Shown here in pieces: positions 26,925 through 36,015 of a DNA stretch of 64,000 nucleotides; positions within the stretch are counted from its first letter, which is position 1, and each line of letters begins with the position of its first letter. The notes under the pieces were generated by a model that saw only the letters and a program-made list of their open reading frames with translations, was not told the origin of the DNA and did not search any database. Source of the stretch: Marispirochaeta sp. GTDB taxonomy: Bacteria > Spirochaetota > Spirochaetia > JC444 > Marispirochaetaceae. Where the stretch lies: positions 2,046,001-2,110,000 of the forward strand of contig NZ_OY764209.1 of the NCBI RefSeq assembly GCF_963668165.1. The letters are read 5' to 3'. A program made the translations under genes and the position numbers.

Positions 26925-27413
26925 ATGAAGACTATTTTAATTGCCCATGACTTCTCCGATCTCAGCGGTCCGGTACTGCGTTACGGCTCGGATCTGGCAA
27001 AAGCCTGGCAGGCAAAACTGCTGCTGCTTCACACCGAACCGCCCCAGACAGGTTATATCTACTACTCACCGGGGTATACCTACCATGGAATCCTTGGGTT
27101 CGGGCTTGACGAATCAGTACGCAGGGAAATAGAGGTTGAACAGCTGAAAAACGACAAGCATGCTCTTGAGCTCATCGAAAAACGGCTCAGGGATGACGGG
27201 CTTGATGTTGAGGCCGTGCTGATGACCGGCGACCCCGCCCAGGCTATTCTTGAAACTGCTGAAGAACAGGGCGTAGATGTTATAGTTGTCGGCGCCCATG
27301 CACACGGAGCTTTTTACAAGCTGCTTTTCGGCTGTGTTGATTCAGAACTGATTCGCCGCGCCTCGTGTCCCGTCCTGGTAATTCCGGAAACAGCAGTGGA
27401 CAGGGAAAAGTAG
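26925..27413 (+). CDS. Universal stress protein (UspA family)
   Basis: A 162-residue Usp-fold protein. It starts with ILIAHDFSDLSGPVLRYG and contains DVIVVGAHAHGAFYKLLFG near the end. The G-2x-G-9x-G(S/T) ATP-binding pattern is only partly kept there. The C-terminal strand SCPVLVIP is typical. These proteins accumulate under stress; the molecular role varies. CAAGGAGG precedes the ATG. A GC hairpin (27448-27480) downstream may end the transcript. Confidence 0.9.
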   Translation: MKTILIAHDFSDLSGPVLRYGSDLAKAWQAKLLLLHTEPPQTGYIYYSPGYTYHGILGFGLDESVRREIEVEQLKNDKHALELIEKRLRDDGLDVEAVLMTGDPAQAILETAEEQGVDVIVVGAHAHGAFYKLLFGCVDSELIRRASCPVLVIPETAVDREK

Positions 27414-27447
27414 CCGATCTTTTTCCATTTGTCCTGTTTTGTCCCGT

Positions 27448-27480
27448 CCCCGGCTTCTCTCGCTTTCTCCGCAGCCGGGG
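27448..27480 (+). terminator. Possible terminator after uspA-like gene
   Basis: CCCCGGCT and AGCCGGGG pair perfectly across a 17-base loop. The following GCCTCTTTTCTG is only a weak T-tract, so termination is possible but not certain. Confidence 0.45.
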
Positions 27481-27506
27481 GCCTCTTTTCTGCAGCATGC
27501 TCTCGC

Positions 27507-27535
27507 TTGTAACGACCCTGTCTTTTCTTTACAAT
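27507..27535 (+). promoter_or_regulatory. Promoter of glnS
   Basis: TTGTAA (27507-27512), 17 bases, TACAAT (27530-27535). It lies 47 bases before the glnS ATG, which has a GAGGAG ribosome site, so this gene has an ordinary leader. Confidence 0.6.
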
Positions 27536-27582
27536 GCAGTCGCAAATAACCGACAGCCGCCGTAACAAAGAGGAGTTCGTAA

Positions 27583-29274
27583 ATGAGCGATGCTGATACC
27601 AGGAAAAACTTCATCTGGGAGGCCGTTGACAATGACCTTGCCGCAGGGAAAGTACACGACAAGGTTGTAACACGCTTTCCACCGGAGCCGAACGCCTACC
27701 TGCACATTGGTCATGCCAAGGCTATTTATATAGATTTTGAAACCGCCCGGCGCTACGGCGGATACTGCAATCTGCGCATGGACGACACCAATCCCTTAAA
27801 GGAAGAGCAGGAGTATATCGACGGCATCCAGGAGGATGTTCGCTGGCTTGGGTATCAGTGGGAAAATCTGACCTATGCTTCGGATTACTTTGAGCGGATC
27901 TATGAACTGGCAGAAGAACTTATAAAGAAAGGTCTTGCCTATGTGGATGACCTCTCTGCCGACCAGATACGGGAGTACCGTGGAACCCTTACGGAACCGG
28001 GAAAGGAGAGCCCTTACCGAAACCGCAGCGTGGAGGAGAATCTGGATCTGTTCCGCCGCATGCGCAAGGGGGAGTTCAAGGACGGAGAGCGGGTCCTCCG
28101 GGCAAAGATCGACATGAGTTCCGGCAATATTAATATGCGCGACCCGGTTATGTACCGCATTCAGCATACAAGCCACTACCGCCAGGGCGACGCCTGGTGT
28201 ATTTACCCCATGTACGACTGGGCTCACGGGCTGGAGGACTCCTTTGAAGGGATTACCCACTCCCTGTGCACCCTGGAGTTCGAAGACCACAGGCCGCTGT
28301 ACGAATGGTTTCTGGAGCAGCTGCCGGTGCACCGACCGCGGCAGATTGAGTTCTCCCGTCTGCAGATAACCAACACCCTGCTGTCGAAGCGTTTCTACGT
28401 GCGTCTGATGCAGGATGGTCTTATCTCCGGATGGGACGACCCGCGGGTGCCGACAATCCGGGGCTTACGTCGCCGCGGCTATACCCCAGAGGCTATCAAG
28501 GCTTTTGTGGAGATGATCGGCATATCCAAATCTCACAGCATTATCGATTCCGGACAGCTGGAATACTGTCTGCGGGAAGACCTCAACAGGCGGGCGCTGC
28601 GCCGGATGGCGGTACTCAAGCCCCTCAAGGTGACCATAAGCAACTATCCTGAAGATCAGGAAGAGTGGTTCGAAGGAGAAAATAATCCGGAGGATCCCGA
28701 AGGGGGGAGCAGAAAAATACCCTTCTGCGGGGAGCTCTACATTGAGGAAGACGATTTTATGATCGATCCTCCCAAAAAGTTTTTCCGTCTTGCTCCGGGA
28801 AAGGAAATACGCCTTAAGCACGCTTACTATGTAACCTGCACCGATTACCGTACCGACAGTTCCGGCAAGGTTGTGGAGGTTATCTGTACCTACGATCCGG
28901 CCAGCCGGGGCGGCTGGAGCAATGACGGACGCAAGGTCAGGGGAACCAGCCACTGGGTCAGTGCCCGGCATGCAGTGGATGCGGAGGTCCGGAACTACAG
29001 TGAGCTGTTTTCCGAGGAACGTCCCTGGGAACACGATGGTGATTTTGCGAAGATCATGAATTCCGATTCCCTGGAGATTGTTAAGGGTGTAAAGATAGAA
29101 CCTGCCCTGGCAGACGAAGCCCGGGGAGAGGTGAACGGCTCAATACAGGGAATTTTCCAGTTTCTGCGCCAGGGATACTACACAGTGGACCTTGATTCCA
29201 CACCCAAGGCCCCGGTTTTCAACCGCACCGTCGGTTTAAAGGATACCTGGGCGAAGCTGAAAAACCGGGGATGA
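27583..29274 (+). CDS. glnS: Glutaminyl-tRNA synthetase
   Basis: A 563-residue class I aminoacyl-tRNA synthetase. The HIGH motif appears in [16 protein letters not shown] (about residues 28-43). The KMSKS equivalent is LLSKRF (about 268). LRMDDTNP and [16 protein letters not shown] are GlnRS/GluRS-family active-site blocks. The C-terminal anticodon-binding beta-barrels are complete. It charges tRNA-Gln directly, so an amidotransferase route is not needed for this tRNA. GAGGAG lies upstream of the ATG. Confidence 0.96.
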   Translation: MSDADTRKNFIWEAVDNDLAAGKVHDKVVTRFPPEPNAYLHIGHAKAIYIDFETARRYGGYCNLRMDDTNPLKEEQEYIDGIQEDVRWLGYQWENLTYASDYFERIYELAEELIKKGLAYVDDLSADQIREYRGTLTEPGKESPYRNRSVEENLDLFRRMRKGEFKDGERVLRAKIDMSSGNINMRDPVMYRIQHTSHYRQGDAWCIYPMYDWAHGLEDSFEGITHSLCTLEFEDHRPLYEWFLEQLPVHRPRQIEFSRLQITNTLLSKRFYVRLMQDGLISGWDDPRVPTIRGLRRRGYTPEAIKAFVEMIGISKSHSIIDSGQLEYCLREDLNRRALRRMAVLKPLKVTISNYPEDQEEWFEGENNPEDPEGGSRKIPFCGELYIEEDDFMIDPPKKFFRLAPGKEIRLKHAYYVTCTDYRTDSSGKVVEVICTYDPASRGGWSNDGRKVRGTSHWVSARHAVDAEVRNYSELFSEERPWEHDGDFAKIMNSDSLEIVKGVKIEPALADEARGEVNGSIQGIFQFLRQGYYTVDLDSTPKAPVFNRTVGLKDTWAKLKNRG

Positions 29275-29280
29275 GAAAAA

Positions 29281-29793
29281 CTATTCTGCCTGCGGTGTTT
29301 CGTCATTGGCGGCCGAGAGAATGCCCAGCTCGGTTTCACTGAACACCTTCAGGGTGTTCAGAATAATGACGAACTCCTCGTCCATTTTTCCGATGCCGTT
29401 AATAAAGTCGGCATTGATCTGGGTGCTGAACTTGGGGGCTGGTTCTATGCTGGCCTCGTCTATTTCGATAACTTCGTCCACGGAATCAACGAAGGCGCCG
29501 ACCTGCAGTTCCTGTCCGTTATGGAAAACTTCCAGTATGATAATACTGGTGCTTTCTGTCTCTTCCGCCGTCGACAGTTCCAGTTTAAGCCGCAGGTCGA
29601 TTACCGGCACAACGCTGCCCCGGAGGTTGATTACTCCTTTCATGAACTCAGGCATGCGCGGAATCCTGGTTATTCTGGGAACTTCCAGTACTTCCCGTAC
29701 GTTCCGGACGTCAACAGCGTACAGCTCGTTCTCCAAATGGAAGGTCAGATATTGACGTGTTAGGGTGTTAATTGTAGATTGCGGACCCGACAT
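29281..29793 (-). CDS. cheW: CheW-like chemotaxis coupling protein
   Basis: A 170-residue CheW-domain protein. YLTFHLENELYAVDVRNVREVLE, VINLRGSVVPVIDLRLKL and VGAFVDSVDEVIEID are the family's conserved blocks. In chemotaxis it bridges receptors to the kinase CheA. No other chemotaxis gene is in the window. It is 49 bases after coaX on the same strand with its own AAAGGAGG site, so it may share that transcript. It ends 6 bases from the convergent glnS stop. Confidence 0.92.
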   Translation of the reverse strand: MSGPQSTINTLTRQYLTFHLENELYAVDVRNVREVLEVPRITRIPRMPEFMKGVINLRGSVVPVIDLRLKLELSTAEETESTSIIILEVFHNGQELQVGAFVDSVDEVIEIDEASIEPAPKFSTQINADFINGIGKMDEEFVIILNTLKVFSETELGILSAANDETPQAE

Positions 29794-29842
29794 TGCGTTC
29801 CTCCTTTTTTCAGTATGATTGCTTCCGGGGAAAAATGCAAAT

Positions 29843-30628
29843 TTATACGGCTCTTTGTGCGGACCAGTTGTTTTTTTGGGCGATCAGACGCAGTCCTTCC
29901 AGGATCAGCCATGGTTCTACCAGAGTAATACAGTCCGTTAAGGGGGCAATGGCCGAAGCCCGGCCTCCTGTGGCAATTACAATGGCCTCTCCACCAAGCT
30001 CAGCCCGTATGCGACGGATAAGGCCCTCCACCAGGCCGGCATAACCGAAAAGGATCCCTGAGCGGATGGACTGGGTGGTGTTCCTGCCGATGGCATGATC
30101 CGGTTTCTGGAGCCACACCTGGGGCAGTTGGGCGGTGGAGGCCGCCAGAGCCTCCGCTCCCGCCTGGATTCCCGGTGCGATGGCCACTCCCATCAGCTCC
30201 CCCTTGTCGTTAACCGCGGTAAAGGTCAGGGCCGTACCGAAATCGACAATAATGCAGTTGCCTTTGACCCTTTCGTAGGCGGCAATGGCGTTACAGACCA
30301 GGTCCGAGCCGACCTCCGTCGGGTTATCTGTGCGGATTTTTACCCCGGTTTTAATGCCTGGGCCGACGATAAGCGGTTCTTTGCCGGTGAGCGCCAGGGT
30401 GACTTCCTTGATCTTCTCTGTTAAATGAGGAACTACCGAGCTTATAATAGTGGTACCAATGGCTTCCCGGGGGACGCTCTCTTCCCGGAGGATATCACGA
30501 AACAACACAGCGTATTCGTCGGGCATCTTTTCGTGGTCTGTGTGGATCCTCCAATGGTCAACCCACCCCAGGCTGCCGCAGAGTCCGAATACGATGTTCG
30601 AGTTGCCGATATCAATTGCCAGCAGCAT
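29843..30628 (-). CDS. coaX: Type III pantothenate kinase (ECF operon copy)
   Basis: A 261-residue CoaX. IDIGNSNIVFGL is the ATP-binding N-terminal motif, VGSDLVCNAIAAYE is the pantothenate-site region, and VDFGTALTF and ATGGRA complete the ASKHA fold. It phosphorylates pantothenate, the first step to CoA, and this type is not feedback-inhibited. It is the last gene after a complete ECF transporter, sharing one base with the S-component gene. A second, divergent CoaX is encoded at 42869-43639; this copy has GSDL where that one has GTDR. Confidence 0.93.
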   Translation of the reverse strand: MLLAIDIGNSNIVFGLCGSLGWVDHWRIHTDHEKMPDEYAVLFRDILREESVPREAIGTTIISSVVPHLTEKIKEVTLALTGKEPLIVGPGIKTGVKIRTDNPTEVGSDLVCNAIAAYERVKGNCIIVDFGTALTFTAVNDKGELMGVAIAPGIQAGAEALAASTAQLPQVWLQKPDHAIGRNTTQSIRSGILFGYAGLVEGLIRRIRAELGGEAIVIATGGRASAIAPLTDCITLVEPWLILEGLRLIAQKNNWSAQRAV

Positions 30629-31209
30629 CAGTCAGACTCTCCCTCATCGGGCAGGTCCGGCAGGGTTGAGCGTCCCTTTCCGGTATCTATCCGCTTCCAT
30701 GCTGCTACCACCGCCAGGGTTATCAGCGCCGCGGCTCCCGCCTCCGGCAGACCGTTGGCAACGGCAACACCGAAAATCACTCCCCATGGAAGGGCCTCAA
30801 GCAGCCCCAGGATGCTCAATACAAGGATCGTGTTTACAAGGCTGCCGGCGATACCCGCCATAATCAGGGCTGGTACGGGGAAGCGTTTCAGCAGGTGCCA
30901 GACAGCCCAGGCCGCGGGCCCTATCAGGAGCCTGGGCAGCAGGGAGACCAGAGGATTGACGAAAAAAGGATCCAGAGGTCCCTGAGGAGCTATCGCCGCG
31001 CGGATCATTCCAAAGAGGCCGAAGATTCCGCCGATAATGGCTCCGGCAACAGGTCCTTCGATAATGGCTCCCACAATAACAGGAATATGCATGGTTGTAA
31101 GGGAGGCTCCGGAGACCCAGGGAATGAATCCCAGGGGGGTAAGGGTCAGGACGATGGAGAGGGCTCCGAGGGCCCCGGTAATGACCAGAAAACGTATCCG
31201 CGTGTTCAT
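30628..31209 (-). CDS. ECF transporter S component, probably pantothenate-specific
   Basis: A 193-residue membrane protein with about six helices. LTLTPLGFIPW, TTMHIPVIVGAIIEGPVAG and GGIFGLFGMIRA are hallmarks of ECF substrate-binding subunits (PF12822 type). The neighbouring coaX gene points to pantothenate as the vitamin (PanT-like), an inference from context. ATG at 31209 overlaps the end of the ecfT gene. An upstream extension of the frame inside ecfT lacks membrane features and was rejected. Confidence 0.82.
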   Translation of the reverse strand: MNTRIRFLVITGALGALSIVLTLTPLGFIPWVSGASLTTMHIPVIVGAIIEGPVAGAIIGGIFGLFGMIRAAIAPQGPLDPFFVNPLVSLLPRLLIGPAAWAVWHLLKRFPVPALIMAGIAGSLVNTILVLSILGLLEALPWGVIFGVAVANGLPEAGAAALITLAVVAAWKRIDTGKGRSTLPDLPDEGESD

Positions 31210-32081
31210 ACTGTAACTCCTTTGACACTGATAAAAATATTGATAAGCGTCCGTACCAGACGGGCGTCTACATCGGCGTACTGTATAAAGACTGCCGCTC
31301 CAAGAACAGCAATAGCTGCCGCGGGCCAGAACAGGTCGTTTCTGCAAAGGGGATACCTGCGCAGACGTATTCTGGTCCGCTTTTCATCGTAGCCCCGAAG
31401 GTGCATGGATTCCGCCAGGATCTCTGCTCTCCGCAGGGTCCCGATAAAGAGGGGGATCATGGTGGGAAGGGCGGCGCGTATCCTTCGTACGGGATTCCGG
31501 GACCTGAATCCGAGGTTACCGCCCCTGGCGGTCTGGGCCTTCGCAAGGCGCTCGCTCTCTTCCCGCAGAAAGGGAATAAACCGAAAGGTGACGGTGGCGA
31601 TGAGTCCCAGTTCTCCGGCAGGAAAATGGAAACGCACCAGAGGCGAAAAGAGGGCCTCTATGCCGTAACTTACCTCCGGCGTTGTAACGATGGCGCTTGA
31701 CAGTCCGATCCAGCCCATCAAGGTGATTATTCTTACAGCCATAATGGTCATGGGTAGCAGGTCGCTTTGTGAAAGCAATGCCTCCCCGGGGCCGCTGCTG
31801 CGGGTGAGCCCATGGACCAGTACTACCAGCACCAGAAAGGGTGCTATGGGCAGCAGGGGTTTGAGCAGTATCCCGGCCTTGAGACCGCTTGTGCGGGCTG
31901 CCAGAAGAAGGCTGCAGAGAAGCAGCAACAGGCCGCTGGCGCTGTTTACCAGACTGATTACACCGACACCGAAAATCAGGCCCGCGGCTTTAACCCCCGG
32001 GTGAAGATGACCGAGAGACCCGGATACGGCCTGTCTGCGGAAAAGATCGAAGCCGCCGCCGAAACTTCCAAAATCCCTCAT
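31206..32081 (-). CDS. ecfT: ECF transporter T component
   Basis: A 291-residue membrane protein of the EcfT/CbiQ family with about five helices. HPGVKAAGLIFGVGVISLV starts the first hydrophobic block. Two cytoplasmic coupling segments near the C-terminus contain A-R-G-like motifs: KAQTARGGNLG and ILAESMHLRGYD. They link the S component to the two ATPases. It overlaps the genes on both sides by 4 bases. Confidence 0.9.
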   Translation of the reverse strand: MRDFGSFGGGFDLFRRQAVSGSLGHLHPGVKAAGLIFGVGVISLVNSASGLLLLLCSLLLAARTSGLKAGILLKPLLPIAPFLVLVVLVHGLTRSSGPGEALLSQSDLLPMTIMAVRIITLMGWIGLSSAIVTTPEVSYGIEALFSPLVRFHFPAGELGLIATVTFRFIPFLREESERLAKAQTARGGNLGFRSRNPVRRIRAALPTMIPLFIGTLRRAEILAESMHLRGYDEKRTRIRLRRYPLCRNDLFWPAAAIAVLGAAVFIQYADVDARLVRTLINIFISVKGVTV

Positions 32082-32959
32082 GGTGCTGCCCCTTTAAAGA
32101 AAGCGGCGGCGATTCCGTCTGCCAGGGATTCGGGATCCCCGGGAAATCCTTCTTTGCTGCCGGCATCGATTCCCATGCTCTTCAGATGCCGGTATATTCT
32201 GGCAGCCTCCGGGGCCAGCAGTCCGCTGGATTCCGGCAGCTCACCGAGGAAGAAGAGTTCTTCCGGCGGCTGAACTGCAACAAGGCGTCCTTCGCTGCAG
32301 ACCGCTGCCCGGTCCGCCAGCATTACGTGGTCCATGTCGTGGGTTGAGAAGATAACGCATACTCCTTCGTTACGAAGGTCCAGAATCCGCCGAAAGAGTT
32401 CCCCGGCCGCCTTCGGGTCGAGCCCGGCGGCAGGCTCATCCAGGAGGAGGATCTCCGGTTTCAGGGCCAGCACCCCCGCCAGTGCGGCTTTACGCATTTC
32501 TCCGCCGCTTAAGGAATCGGTCCGGCGGTCTTTGAACAGGGCGTAGGACAGCCCCATGGTATCCATGGCCTCCTTGACCCGTAGTGCCAGGGCCCGTCCT
32601 TTGAGGCCGTAATTGGCCGGGCCGTAGGCCACGTCGTCGCCCACATAGGTCCGGAATAGCATCTCCTCGGGGCGCTGCAGCGCAATGGCAACCCGGCGCC
32701 GGTGTTTATCAAGGTCATTTTCCTTTAATTCGGGATCTCCAAGGTTAAGGCCAAGCACATTTACCTGCCCGCTTTTCGGCAGCAGGAGCCCGGCAATTAT
32801 CTGAAGCAGGGTTGTTTTTCCCGAACCGGTAGCCCCGATAAGAGCCAGAAGCTCACCCCTGTCGACGGTCAGATTGATTTTCGTAAGAACCTTTCGCGGG
32901 AGGTTCTCTTTTTTTCCGTAATAATATTCCAGTTCCGAAATGGTGATTACCCGGTTCAT
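32078..32959 (-). CDS. ecfA2: ECF transporter ATPase, second subunit
   Basis: A 293-residue ABC ATPase. Walker A is GATGSGKTT (about 42-50), the Q-loop region is ALQRPEEMLF typical of EcfA, the signature is LSGGEMRKAALAGVLAL, and Walker B is EILLLDEPAAGLDP. The switch is STHDMDHV. It pairs with the ATPase encoded just upstream. The C-terminal extension of about 60 residues is usual for EcfA proteins. Start overlaps the previous stop by 4 bases. Confidence 0.92.
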   Translation of the reverse strand: MNRVITISELEYYYGKKENLPRKVLTKINLTVDRGELLALIGATGSGKTTLLQIIAGLLLPKSGQVNVLGLNLGDPELKENDLDKHRRRVAIALQRPEEMLFRTYVGDDVAYGPANYGLKGRALALRVKEAMDTMGLSYALFKDRRTDSLSGGEMRKAALAGVLALKPEILLLDEPAAGLDPKAAGELFRRILDLRNEGVCVIFSTHDMDHVMLADRAAVCSEGRLVAVQPPEELFFLGELPESSGLLAPEAARIYRHLKSMGIDAGSKEGFPGDPESLADGIAAAFFKGAAP

Positions 32960-33765
32960 GTTTGTTCTCCGGGCTGTGTAAAAAAGGAGGTCAGCTTCCG
33001 GATAAGCTCCTCGATGGACTTCAGCTCCTCATTCAGAGGAATGCCCCGGGCGGCAAGGGCATCGGAGAGTTTGAGCAGGAAGGGGCTTTCTAACTGCGGC
33101 ATCCGGCGGAATACCGCTGCCGGGGCTCCCTGGGCCGACAGGGCTCCTTTTTCCATGACCAGCATCCGGTCGGCCCGCAGGGCTTCGTCCGGAAAATGAC
33201 TTATGCTGAGTACCCCGACTCCCACGGCGGCAAGTTCGGCACAGAGCCGGTAGAAGTCCTCCCTTCCAGCCGGATCGAGCATGGATGAGGCTTCATCAAA
33301 GATCACATATTTCGGCCGCATCGCCAGAATCCCGGCTATGGCGAGTCGCTGCTGTTGCCCCGCGGAGAGGGTATCCGGGTTGCGGCCGTCAAAGCCGGCC
33401 AGGCCGACCCTCAGCAGGGACTCCTGTACCCGTTTTTGAATCTCCTCCCGGGGCAGGGAGAGGTTTTCCGGGCCAAAGGCGACCTCCTCGTCCACGAGGG
33501 AGGCAATAAGCTGGTTTCGGGGGTCCTGTCGTACCAGCCCGATGAGGCCGCGACGGTTTTCAATCTCCCTGTCGCTATCTACCTCAATGGTTCCTTCGTC
33601 GGGTATCAGCAGTCCGAGAATCAGCCTTGTCAGGGTGGACTTTCCAGAACCGTTGGAACCGGCTATGACTGTAACCTCTCCCGGCCGAAAGCTGACGTTC
33701 AGCTTTGAAACAGCCGGGCTTGCGGACCCGGGATAGGTATAACTGATTCCCCGAAGCTCGATCAT
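32956..33765 (-). CDS. ecfA1: ECF transporter ATPase, first subunit
   Basis: A 269-residue ABC ATPase. Walker A is GSNGSGKST (about 35-43), the Q-loop region is LVRQDPRNQLIAS, the signature-equivalent is LSAGQQQRLAIAGILAM, and Walker B is YVIFDEASSMLDP. In place of the usual Asp-Glu-Pro it has DEAS, which is common in EcfA1. The switch is SISHFPDEAL. It is first gene of the five-gene ECF-coaX operon. No vitamin riboswitch was recognised in the 124 bases upstream. Confidence 0.92.
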   Translation of the reverse strand: MIELRGISYTYPGSASPAVSKLNVSFRPGEVTVIAGSNGSGKSTLTRLILGLLIPDEGTIEVDSDREIENRRGLIGLVRQDPRNQLIASLVDEEVAFGPENLSLPREEIQKRVQESLLRVGLAGFDGRNPDTLSAGQQQRLAIAGILAMRPKYVIFDEASSMLDPAGREDFYRLCAELAAVGVGVLSISHFPDEALRADRMLVMEKGALSAQGAPAAVFRRMPQLESPFLLKLSDALAARGIPLNEELKSIEELIRKLTSFFTQPGEQT

Positions 33766-33889
33766 CGGCTTCCTGGCTCACGCGAAAATGAGAGAGGGAT
33801 TGAGAGTAGAATAGGAATGTAGCATTGCGTTCCTTTAGACGTCCCGGTCGTTATGGTAGATCCAAGCGTCTGGTTAAAAAGTACCCCAA

Positions 33890-34852
33890 TCAGTCCTGCA
33901 GGGTCAAGCGGAGCTCAAAAGCAGGGTAGGGTTCTTTGATGATGCTTAGTCTGCCTTCCAGCTCTTGTACCAGGGCCTGGATCAGCATCATTCCCATTCC
34001 CGAGGAATCTTTTCTTTGTTCCTGTGTCTGCTGGAAATTCCCGTTGTTGCCGATCTTCAGGCAGATGTCCTGTTGATTATCAGTTCTCTCCGCTGTGAGT
34101 TCCAGCCAGATCTCGGCATCTGTGCAGGGTCCCGGGGTAAAAGCGTACTTACAGGTGTTGGTAATTATTTCATTGACGATTATACCCAGACTGGTGGCGG
34201 TTCTGGCGGAAATGTCCAGGTTATCGATCATGATGCGTGGTTCTATATGGGCGTGGTTGTAGGCAGTAAGGGCGCTTCTGACCACATTGCCCAGATAGCT
34301 TCGGATATTGACATTCAGATTTCCCGGTTCATGGGCAAGCTGCTGATGGATCGCTGTTACCGCATCAACCTGACTGGCAAGATGGGCAAGTTCCTGGGGG
34401 TTGTCCGACTGCCCTGCTTTAAAGCTTATTAATGACGAAACGATGGCGAGGCTGTTTTTTACTCGATGGTGAACCTCTTTTTCAAGGAGCTGCCGGCGCT
34501 GAAGTTCCTTTTCCAGGTTTTCTCTGTTCTCATAATGATTGGTAATTTCACTCAGGAAAAGGGGACGAAGGGTCCCTTTTTCGTCAGGGCTGGCGGAAAT
34601 CGTAATCTTGAGCACCTTCGGGGAGGGGCCTTTGATTGTATGAACACGGGTTTTGGTGCTCCTGTTCTCCTCTCCTGAGAATAGACGTTCCGCTGCTTCC
34701 GGGAGCAGGTCTTTAAGGCTGAGTTCGCATATCTCCTGCTTGTCCAGCATAAAAAGCTCTGCGGCTCTGCTGTTGGAGTTTTGTATCCGCAGGTTGGAAG
34801 TATCGACAATCAGAATACCGTCAGGATAGTCATCAATTGCCAAGTGGGTCAT
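33890..34852 (-). CDS. PAS-HisKA_2 sensor histidine kinase (cytoplasmic)
   Basis: A 320-residue kinase without membrane segments. An N-terminal PAS domain (about 5-105) is followed by HisKA_2 with the His in EVHHRVKNSLAIVSSLISFK (about residue 146). The ATPase has IVNEIITNTCKYAF as N-box and SGMGMMLI as G2 box. The G1 box is GNNGNF, so the usual Asp is replaced. No response regulator is adjacent. It is third of three HisKA_2 kinases in the window and is divergent from the pseudouridine synthase gene. Confidence 0.85.
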   Translation of the reverse strand: MTHLAIDDYPDGILIVDTSNLRIQNSNSRAAELFMLDKQEICELSLKDLLPEAAERLFSGEENRSTKTRVHTIKGPSPKVLKITISASPDEKGTLRPLFLSEITNHYENRENLEKELQRRQLLEKEVHHRVKNSLAIVSSLISFKAGQSDNPQELAHLASQVDAVTAIHQQLAHEPGNLNVNIRSYLGNVVRSALTAYNHAHIEPRIMIDNLDISARTATSLGIIVNEIITNTCKYAFTPGPCTDAEIWLELTAERTDNQQDICLKIGNNGNFQQTQEQRKDSSGMGMMLIQALVQELEGRLSIIKEPYPAFELRLTLQD

Positions 34853-34975
34853 ACAGCTATAATGCTCCGGAGGATTGGGTTTGTTGGATCAGACAACTAG
34901 GTATTCTATACCGGTTATGCGCAGTTGTAAAGAGAGAAATACATATATTAGAGAGAATAAACATAACGCAACAAG

Positions 34976-35794
34976 GTGAAACATCGACCGGTACTTCTTT
35001 TTTACGCGTCTTCGCCTCTTGACCCGGCAGCGCACAGAAGGGTACAAGAGGATGTGTTTGTACAAGCTGTAGCTGAAAGGATCCTCTACGAGGACAACCA
35101 CCTGATTGTCGTCAATAAACTGCCCGGAGAACTCATCCAGGGAGACCGCAGCGGAGATTCCACCCTTGGAGAAGTGTTAACGGAGTATATCCGTGACCGG
35201 GATGCCAAACCTGGGAATGTGTTCCTGGGGGTCACCCATCGGCTGGACCGGCCTACCAGCGGGGTAGTCGTTTTTGCGAAAACAAGCAAGGCTCTTTCCC
35301 GGCTTAACGCGCTTTTCCGGGAAGGTAAAGTGGAGAAGCGCTACTGGGCCCTGGTGGATAATCCTCCTCCTGCGGAGGAGGGAAGCTTCGAAGATTTGCT
35401 GTGGAAAGACAGCAAAAAGAATAAATCATTCATAGTTGCTCCAGGTAAAGGGGCTGTAAAAAACGCAAAGAGGGCCCTGCTTACGTATCGCTTCCTGGCA
35501 AAGGGAGACCGTTACTATCTGCTGGAGCTTGATATTGCCACAGGCCGGCATCACCAGATCCGCTGTCAACTGGCGGCCCGGGGTATGCATGTCCGGGGCG
35601 ACCTTAAGTACGGGGCCAGGCGGTCGAATCCTGATGGAGGAATATCTCTGCACGCCCGATCCCTTGCGTTTGAGCATCCTGTTGGCGAGAAGGGCCGGCA
35701 TGTAAACTGCGTGGCACCGCCCCCGTCTGAACCGCTGTGGGACTATTTTCTGCATGTGCCGGGCATTGAAAAAGAGATAGATACAGACGTATAA
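34976..35794 (+). CDS. RluA-family RNA pseudouridine synthase
   Basis: A 272-residue enzyme. The catalytic motif HRLDRPTSG (about residue 88) contains the nucleophilic Asp. ILYEDNHLIVVNKLPG starts the catalytic domain, and GRHHQIRCQLA and RSLAFEHP are further RluA blocks. There is no S4 domain. It converts a uridine in rRNA or tRNA to pseudouridine; the target site is not predictable. The start is a GTG with a weak ribosome site. The region before residue 35 is not conserved in the family, so a later start is possible. Confidence 0.87.
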   Translation: MKHRPVLLFYASSPLDPAAHRRVQEDVFVQAVAERILYEDNHLIVVNKLPGELIQGDRSGDSTLGEVLTEYIRDRDAKPGNVFLGVTHRLDRPTSGVVVFAKTSKALSRLNALFREGKVEKRYWALVDNPPPAEEGSFEDLLWKDSKKNKSFIVAPGKGAVKNAKRALLTYRFLAKGDRYYLLELDIATGRHHQIRCQLAARGMHVRGDLKYGARRSNPDGGISLHARSLAFEHPVGEKGRHVNCVAPPPSEPLWDYFLHVPGIEKEIDTDV

Positions 35795-35808
35795 GAGGCA
35801 TAAAAAAA

Positions 35809-35826
35809 CCTCCGCCGAAGCGGAGG
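35809..35826 (-). terminator. Terminator of the tRNA-Asp gene
   Basis: CCTCCGC and GCGGAGG pair around a CGAA/TTCG tetraloop. On the minus strand a T7 run follows at once. It lies 9 bases beyond the tRNA 3' end and before the convergent pseudouridine synthase stop. Confidence 0.9.
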
Positions 35827-35835
35827 TACAAATAA

Positions 35836-35909
35836 CGGGAGTGACGGGACTTGAACCCGCGGTCTCCGGCTTGACAGGCCGGCGCGATAACCAGCTTCGC
35901 CACACCCCC
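35836..35909 (-). tRNA. tRNA-Asp (anticodon GTC)
   Basis: A 74-base cloverleaf. The acceptor stem is GGGGGTG/CACTCCC with one G-U pair and discriminator G, as expected for Asp. The anticodon stem is CCGGC/GCCGG with loop CTGTCAA, giving anticodon GTC. The T arm is GCGGG-TTCAAGT-CCCGT. CCA is not encoded, so it must be added by a nucleotidyltransferase. Confidence 0.95.
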
Positions 35910-35979
35910 GTTTAGGTCAGCAGAAAATATCCGATTAAGGGATTTTTGTCAAGCGCATGGTTATTTTTGGCTCAGTCAC

Positions 35980-36009
35980 TTGCCCAAGTCCTGAGATGCT
36001 CTGTACTCT
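35980..36009 (+). promoter_or_regulatory. Promoter of inositol-phosphatase-like gene, leaderless arrangement
   Basis: TTGCCC (35980-35985), 18 bases, TACTCT (36004-36009), then 6 bases to the ATG at 36016. No Shine-Dalgarno is present. Confidence 0.45.
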
Positions 36010-36015
36010 TCTTTT

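Noticed and set aside
33766-33889. Vitamin riboswitch before the ECF operon
   Set aside because: The 124-base region is too short for the common vitamin riboswitches and shows no conserved core such as those of TPP, cobalamin or FMN.
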